From Clostridia bacterium (GTDB lineage: Bacteria > Bacillota > Clostridia > Oscillospirales > Acutalibacteraceae): a stretch of 38,962 bases of DNA. The translations under genes and the position numbers were made by a program. The DNA lies in the NCBI GenBank assembly GCA_017942105.1, contig JAGAVE010000006.1, forward strand, positions 1 through 38,962. Reading direction: 5' to 3'. This document shows positions 34,356 to 38,962 of the stretch, piece after piece. Within the stretch, counting starts at the first letter, position 1. The number at the start of each line of letters is the position of its first letter. The notes under the pieces are model-generated. The model was not told where the DNA came from. It did no database searches and saw nothing but the letters and a program-made list of their open reading frames with translations.

Positions 34356-34590
34356 AAATTCGGGTTTGTCGGGTTATTTAATGGTGCAGATATCAGGCCC
34401 CCTTGCCTAAAGGGGGCTGGCGCGACGAAGTCGTGACTGGGGGATATTTTTAAAGAAAACAACGATATTTCAATGTTTTTTCTAAAAGTATCCCTCCGTC
34501 TTTTGCTTCGCAAAATCCACCTCCCTTTAGGCAAGGGAGGCAACGCACTATTTGAAATCGTGCAAAAATCACCCCTACAAACCCGAATTT
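34356..34590. repeat. Nested inverted-repeat element between the kinase genes
   Basis: The outer ends are a perfect 14-bp inverted pair (AAATTCGGGTTTGT at 34356-34369; complement at 34577-34590). Inside is a second 14-bp inverted pair, CCTTGCCTAAAGGG (34401-34414) and its complement (34523-34536), each itself within a palindrome. Further palindromes lie at 34423-34433 (CGACGAAGTCG) and 34501-34515 (TTTTGCTTCGCAAAA). No open frame of note and no transposase. The right end shares 18 bases with 235-252. It looks like a small non-autonomous repeat, similar in style to intergenic elements common in gut Clostridia. Confidence 0.7.
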
Positions 34591-34793
34591 ATCTGATAAA
34601 TTTCATTTTTTCAGGGCGTAACGCTTGGCATCACGCCCCAAAAACCTAAGCCGAACGAACACGTAGTGGAACCTGTTTTGTTTCCGTTAAAACTCGGTAA
34701 AAATCCTCGAGCTTTCTCGTCGAAGGATTTACAGCTTTTCAGCCCTCCTTATATGAAGGAGGGCATGAATTGTGCGGGAGATGCAGTTTTCTG
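34591..34793. repeat. Non-coding stretch with further hairpins
   Basis: No gene is seen. Inverted repeats include GGGCGT/ACGCCC near 34614-34639, AAATCCT/AGGATTT at 34701-34730 with an inner CGAG/CTCG, and GCCCTCCTT/AAGGAGGGC at 34742-34764. The last lies 30 bases past the stop of the 1182-aa kinase and could end its transcript, but no T-run follows on the minus strand, so it fits better as part of the repeat cluster. Confidence 0.5.
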
Positions 34794-37700
34794 TTACTCC
34801 TTGATATACTTGCAATAGTATGTGTAGCCGTTTTCATTTGCAGGTTTTGAATAGACAGTTACTTCAGTATCTCTGTAGAAGTGATAGGTGGTGGTTTTAG
34901 TTCTGGTTTTGTAACGATAATAGTCTACATTTTTCGTTATTTCCTTCTTTATAAACATCATCACAAGCTTCTTACCATCATCATCATCCCGGATAACATA
35001 AGCTGTTTCTCCACCCTTATTATATCCTGATGTTTCTTGTTCCATTTGTGCATATGCATTCGGTGCTACCTTTCTAGCATTGTTTAATTCTTCAACACTT
35101 ACAGTTTTTTCTCTTTTAAATTCATTGTATTGAGAACTATAACCATATGCTGCATAATTTCCATTTATACTCTCTTTTCGGTACTCACGTTTTAAGTCAT
35201 TCGTTCTACGGTAATTATACTCAATCATCTGATAGCCAGTTGTGATTTTTCTTGTTTCCTTTTCGAAATGCAATGTATCACTTTCCACTACCGGCGTAGT
35301 CGACCAACTTGTGTAACCGCTCCACGGTCCATAGGTCACAGTCTTACCGTTATCACCCTTACTTTTGTTGAGAATCCAACCGTCGCCGGGAGATGATGTA
35401 GTGAAGTCTTTGTATTCCCTCTGTGTTTTAACCCATTTTTCTTCAACGACAGACACATCTGTGGGCAGACCTTCAGTCCAACCTGACACCTGATTCTGTG
35501 TCCACCTTGCATAAACGGTTACATTCTGAGCAGACATAGTAGTAGACGAGCTTACCTTTGTGCCGCCTGTTTTAGCTGTATACCAACCGTCAAAGGTGTA
35601 ATACTTACGTGTGGGATTAGGCAGAGTGCCGTAACCTGCACCGTAATTTACCTTTCTGCTGCTTTCGCTGACTGAACCGCCATTCGCATCAAAGCTGAGT
35701 GTGTACTGATTTACAGTCCACTGTGCATAAAGCTTATGGCTCTGTGAGATATTGACGGTAGAAGAAGCCGTAATCTTTATACCGCCTGATGATGCCGTAT
35801 ACCAACCCTTGAAGGTGTGGCCTGTGCGGGTTGTAGTCGGCAAGGTGCCGTACGTTGATCCGTAGCTGACACTTATGCTGCTGTTGACCGCTGAACCGCC
35901 GTTCGCATCAAAAGTGACTGAAAGAGTCTTTGCCTCCCACCTTGCATAAAGAGAGTGGTTACCTGCCGTCTTTACGGTGGAGGATGCAGTTACTCTCGTG
36001 CCACCGTTCTGTGCTGTATACCAGCCTGTGAATGTATAGCCCGGCTTCGCAGAATTCGGCAGACTGACAAGTCCCGAATATGTGCCGTTATAGTCAACAG
36101 CCATCGGAGCTACCTGCTGATTGCAGTTTGTCACAAAGCTTACCGTGTACTGGCCTGCTGTCCACTTCGCCGTAAGTGTATGGTCACGGTCAAAGGAAAC
36201 CTGTGTCTGCGGTGTGATCTGTACTGAACTCGAAGTTGAGTACCAGCCTGAGAATGTATAGCCTTCCCTTGTAGGTGTAGGCAGAGTGCCGTAACTGTCA
36301 CCATAGTACTTTGTATGACTTGACGGACTTACCGAACCGCCGTTTGCATCGTATGATACGGTAACAGGCTTTTTACCAAGGCTTACCACGAGCATTATGT
36401 CGCTGCCGTGTATCAGCTGTGAGCCTTCGTCCGGTGCTACCGAAATCACCTTACCGCTTGCTACACTCGTACTGTACTCCTCTACTACGGAAACCTTGAA
36501 GCCTGCATTGCTGAGCGTTGCCTCAGCCTGATCTTCTGTCATTCCCGTAACGGCAGGAACGGTAATGATCTCCTTACCACTTGAAACGTAGACCGTAACC
36601 GTATCCTTATCCTTACGTACAGATGCTTCCGGCAACGGATTCTGTGTGATAACCGTGCCTTCCTCTATGCTGTTATCATTTCTGTACTCTACATTAACAG
36701 CTATACCACTCTCAGCAAGAGTTTCTCTAGCCTCATCCTCGGTCATACCCGTAACATCAGGCATCGGAACAGGTTTCGGACCTTTTGATACTTCTACATC
36801 AATGGTGTCACCGCTTTTAAAGGTAAATTCTTTGTCAGTTATGATTACGTTTTCTGCTACATCTTCGCTGTAAACATAATTGTAATTAACCTTAATTCCC
36901 CATTCTTTCTCAATGTTTTTGAGTTCGTCTACACTCTGACCTCTGAAATTGACAGTTCTTGTGCCGTCACTTTCCGCCTGAATGTTTATAAGGGACTCTC
37001 GTGACAAAGAGTAAGTTATACGTGTTTTTATAGGTCTTTCAGAACCCGCAGGCGGATCCTGCCAGAAAATCTTTTCAAGCTCAATATAGGGTGAATGTTC
37101 GCTTCTGCCAAGAACAGGCTGAAGGTTCGCATCTTCGATTTTATCCCTTGCATCAGCCTCATCGAGTCCGACCACATCAGGAACTACCGCATAGCCGTCA
37201 AGCACGGTTTTTCCTTCGCCGAAAATCGCACCGATACCTACAACTGCGAGCCAGATTCCGCCCGTAATGATAGATACTGCGATCACGGGAATGACAATCT
37301 TCATCCATAACGGCCATGAATATACGTCAATCTTTTTTATCTTTCCGTATCTTCTTTTTGCAGGTACATCTGACTCAAGCTCGTTTATAAAAGCTCTGAC
37401 ATCCTGCGTTCTGTCCTCAATACGGACATTCATAGCGTTGAGAATGGCATTTTCTCTGTTTATTGAAATCTTTTTATTAAGCTTATGAGGTGCTGTAAGT
37501 ATGTCTTTATTCTGCTGCTCATACTTTGACCTGCGTTCCATAGCATCGGGCGGTGTTTTGCCCGTAATCATCTTATAAAGCGTAGCAGCAAGTGCATAAA
37601 CGTCAGTATAAGGACCCTGATCGCCTCGGCTTCTGTACTGCTCTTCGGGTGAAAATCCCGGCTTTATGATAACAGTAAGGCTTCTGTTGTGCGACGTGGT

Positions 37701-38342
37701 AGCATAGCGTGAAGCACCGAAATCGATTAATTTCACTTCACCGCTTTTAGTAAGAAAAACGTTGTCAGGAGCGATATCTCTGTGCAACAAGCCTTCTTCG
37801 TGCACGACAGTCAATGACTCCATGACAGGCATAAGCATTTTTACCGCTTCATCCTCAGGAATAGTTCCGTGCTCTTTGAGGTACTCGGTAAGAGTCATAC
37901 CGTCAAGGTACTCCATAACGATGTATGCTGTCATATTTTCCTCAAAGCTGTCAAATATCTTTACGATACCTTCCTCATTCTGAAACTTTGCGAGGTGACG
38001 TGCCTCTTCGACAAACCTCTTGAGTCCGTCGTAATACTGTTCACTTTTTTCTCCGTTAAAAACCGTGAGGTGCGTCTGACCGGGCATTCTGGTAGAAAAT
38101 TCACCCGGAAGATACTCCTTGATAGCAACCTTCTGCCTGAGCTTTCCGTCCCAGGCGATATACGTTACACCGAATCCGCCATAACCGAGAACTTTACCTA
38201 TTATGTATCTGTCATGAAGCAAGGAACCGGGAGCCATATGTATCGGCTCTTCAACGCCTGTTCCGTCCATATAGCCGCAATTAGGACAGACCATATACTC
38301 CGTACTGTACGTTTCCATACAGCCGAGACAACGTTTTTCCAT
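34794..38342 (-). CDS. PASTA-type Ser/Thr kinase fused to InlB-like repeats
   Basis: The 1182-aa protein reads, in order: zinc ribbon (CLGC 5-8, CPNC 19-22); kinase domain (about 46-322) with GYGGFGVTY, K75, HRDIAPDN (D189) and DFG (D207); one membrane helix (344-371); four PASTA or PASTA-like modules (about 384-450, 451-521, 524-590, 592-657; the second is diverged); four InlB B-type (Listeria-Bacteroides) repeats of about 72 residues (658-949) with YDANGGS...GYTFSGWY cores; and a Tyr/Lys/Thr-rich tail of about 230 residues. PASTA modules in PrkC/PknB bind muropeptides; InlB-type repeats occur in surface adhesins. AGAGGAG lies 8 bases before the ATG, within the end of the upstream gene. No LPXTG or other anchor at the end. 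Confidence 0.9.
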   Translation of the reverse strand: MEKRCLGCMETYSTEYMVCPNCGYMDGTGVEEPIHMAPGSLLHDRYIIGKVLGYGGFGVTYIAWDGKLRQKVAIKEYLPGEFSTRMPGQTHLTVFNGEKSEQYYDGLKRFVEEARHLAKFQNEEGIVKIFDSFEENMTAYIVMEYLDGMTLTEYLKEHGTIPEDEAVKMLMPVMESLTVVHEEGLLHRDIAPDNVFLTKSGEVKLIDFGASRYATTSHNRSLTVIIKPGFSPEEQYRSRGDQGPYTDVYALAATLYKMITGKTPPDAMERRSKYEQQNKDILTAPHKLNKKISINRENAILNAMNVRIEDRTQDVRAFINELESDVPAKRRYGKIKKIDVYSWPLWMKIVIPVIAVSIITGGIWLAVVGIGAIFGEGKTVLDGYAVVPDVVGLDEADARDKIEDANLQPVLGRSEHSPYIELEKIFWQDPPAGSERPIKTRITYSLSRESLINIQAESDGTRTVNFRGQSVDELKNIEKEWGIKVNYNYVYSEDVAENVIITDKEFTFKSGDTIDVEVSKGPKPVPMPDVTGMTEDEARETLAESGIAVNVEYRNDNSIEEGTVITQNPLPEASVRKDKDTVTVYVSSGKEIITVPAVTGMTEDQAEATLSNAGFKVSVVEEYSTSVASGKVISVAPDEGSQLIHGSDIMLVVSLGKKPVTVSYDANGGSVSPSSHTKYYGDSYGTLPTPTREGYTFSGWYSTSSSVQITPQTQVSFDRDHTLTAKWTAGQYTVSFVTNCNQQVAPMAVDYNGTYSGLVSLPNSAKPGYTFTGWYTAQNGGTRVTASSTVKTAGNHSLYARWEAKTLSVTFDANGGSAVNSSISVSYGSTYGTLPTTTRTGHTFKGWYTASSGGIKITASSTVNISQSHKLYAQWTVNQYTLSFDANGGSVSESSRKVNYGAGYGTLPNPTRKYYTFDGWYTAKTGGTKVSSSTTMSAQNVTVYARWTQNQVSGWTEGLPTDVSVVEEKWVKTQREYKDFTTSSPGDGWILNKSKGDNGKTVTYGPWSGYTSWSTTPVVESDTLHFEKETRKITTGYQMIEYNYRRTNDLKREYRKESINGNYAAYGYSSQYNEFKREKTVSVEELNNARKVAPNAYAQMEQETSGYNKGGETAYVIRDDDDGKKLVMMFIKKEITKNVDYYRYKTRTKTTTYHFYRDTEVTVYSKPANENGYTYYCKYIKE

Positions 38343-38345
38343 AAA

Positions 38346-38962
38346 TTACACTCCTCTAAAGTTAAATTCCGAATAAATATCTTTTGTCGCAATCAGATTG
38401 TTCTTATCCTTTTCAGGTAAAGCATCCTTTTCAACAGGTACTCTGCCCGAACAGATATTGCTCTGCAGGTCCACACTCAGCATTCTTTCAAGAAGCATGA
38501 GTGCCGCCGCTTCCTCATCATCAGATGAGCCGAAAACACTCCATTCGTAAGTGAACTCACAGAGTATGCCTTCACTTTCCGGATATACGACCTTATAGTC
38601 ATACTTAGAATCTGCAAAGACAGGTCCTATCGCATCAAGCTGTTCAGTCGATGTCATAATAACCGAACAGTTATCAAGAACTACCGAATCATTGAAATTG
38701 ATTTTCGAGAAATTATAGCTTCCGCTTACAAATGAATTCTCATCCTGAAAAATTTCAGGTGTATCAAAATCAGAAACCGCCTTAAAGAAGCTGTCTTCAT
38801 ACTCCCATTTGCTTGAAACTACTGCAACGGGTACATCGATAGCCATAGGGATTTTTTTCGCATCACGGTAAGACTGCTTATAGTTTTCACTCAGCACTTC
38901 GTTCTTCCGGAAAGTATCTGAAGTGACGATTTTATCAAGGGTCAGAGCATCGTTCATTATAC
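38346..38962 (-). CDS. 3' part of an unrecognised gene, possibly a solute-binding-like protein
   Basis: The gene is cut by the window edge: an ATG occurs at 38957, but the frame stays open upstream of it (ATA codon) and there is no ribosome site in view, so the true start probably lies outside. The visible 203 residues have no membrane helix. VTSDTFRKNEVLSENYKQSY, AIDVPVAVVSSKWEYEDS and SSDDEEAAALMLLERMLS have the feel of the C-terminal half of an extracellular solute-binding fold, which is only an impression. It ends 3 bases before the PASTA kinase start, and the kinase ribosome site lies in its last codons, so the two are co-translated and probably work together. Confidence 0.6.
   Translation of the reverse strand, partial: IMNDALTLDKIVTSDTFRKNEVLSENYKQSYRDAKKIPMAIDVPVAVVSSKWEYEDSFFKAVSDFDTPEIFQDENSFVSGSYNFSKINFNDSVVLDNCSVIMTSTEQLDAIGPVFADSKYDYKVVYPESEGILCEFTYEWSVFGSSDDEEAAALMLLERMLSVDLQSNICSGRVPVEKDALPEKDKNNLIATKDIYSEFNFRGV

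Noticed and set aside
34304..34543. Minus-strand open frame of 79 codons between the kinases
   Set aside because: It is made of the palindromic repeat element, with no ribosome site and no protein-like composition.
34742..34764. Intrinsic terminator of the large kinase gene
   Set aside because: The stem is perfect but no T-run follows on the minus strand; it resembles the nearby repeat palindromes.
35510..36370. Tandem DNA repeat or CRISPR-like periodicity in the large kinase gene
   Set aside because: The periodicity is about 216 bases and comes from the four InlB-type protein repeats, which differ at the DNA level; no spacers or constant repeats.

Overview
The window looks like chromosome of a low-to-moderate GC Gram-positive anaerobe of the class Clostridia, probably a gut or rumen Oscillospiraceae/Ruminococcus-like bacterium. 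This rests on gene content (RNase J, GdpP, LCP protein, PASTA kinase, DUF6273 lipoprotein, M42 peptidases), strong AGGAGG-type ribosome binding sites, near-consensus sigma-A promoters, and small intergenic palindromic repeats typical of such genomes. Genus is inference; there is no rRNA or tRNA in the window.

Layout. 1-312 is a non-coding block of short palindromes ending in the terminator of a DUF6273 lipoprotein gene (313-1086, minus). Upstream of that gene, 1175-1385 holds what looks like an undescribed minus-strand structured RNA: promoter, long paired domain, and an intrinsic terminator whose loop can pair with a segment just upstream. 1442-8693 (minus) is a seven-gene operon: two M42 aminopeptidases, a GNAT acetyltransferase, a methionine gamma-lyase family enzyme, a DUF2461 protein, a phosphohexomutase and a secreted metallophosphoesterase, mostly overlapping by a few bases. 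An LCP wall-polymer ligase (8819-9925, plus) diverges from it and converges on the essential housekeeping operon 9979-19043 (minus): RNase J, GdpP, ribosomal protein L9, DnaB, TilS, FtsH. RNase HI (19278-19715, plus) diverges from RNase J.

19756-28983 is mostly carbohydrate and lipid turnover: a GH38 alpha-mannosidase, a secreted ceramidase-like hydrolase, a secreted sialate O-acetylesterase-like protein co-transcribed with a GT4 glycosyltransferase, a small protein of unknown function with a very strong promoter and folded leader, and a DapA/NanA-type aldolase co-transcribed with a UDP-glucuronate 4-epimerase-like protein (29000-30004). Then come a CaCA cation exchanger and a divergently transcribed iron-alcohol-dehydrogenase-fold protein that appears to have lost all three metal-binding histidines.

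32320-38962 (minus) is a signalling locus: two paralogous zinc-ribbon Ser/Thr kinases, one of them (1182 aa) carrying four PASTA-like modules plus four InlB-type repeats outside the membrane, and the 3' part of a third gene cut by the window edge. The kinases are separated by about 570 bp of non-coding, palindrome-rich DNA that shares a repeat end with positions 235-254. No CRISPR array, transposase, integrase or rRNA/tRNA gene was seen.
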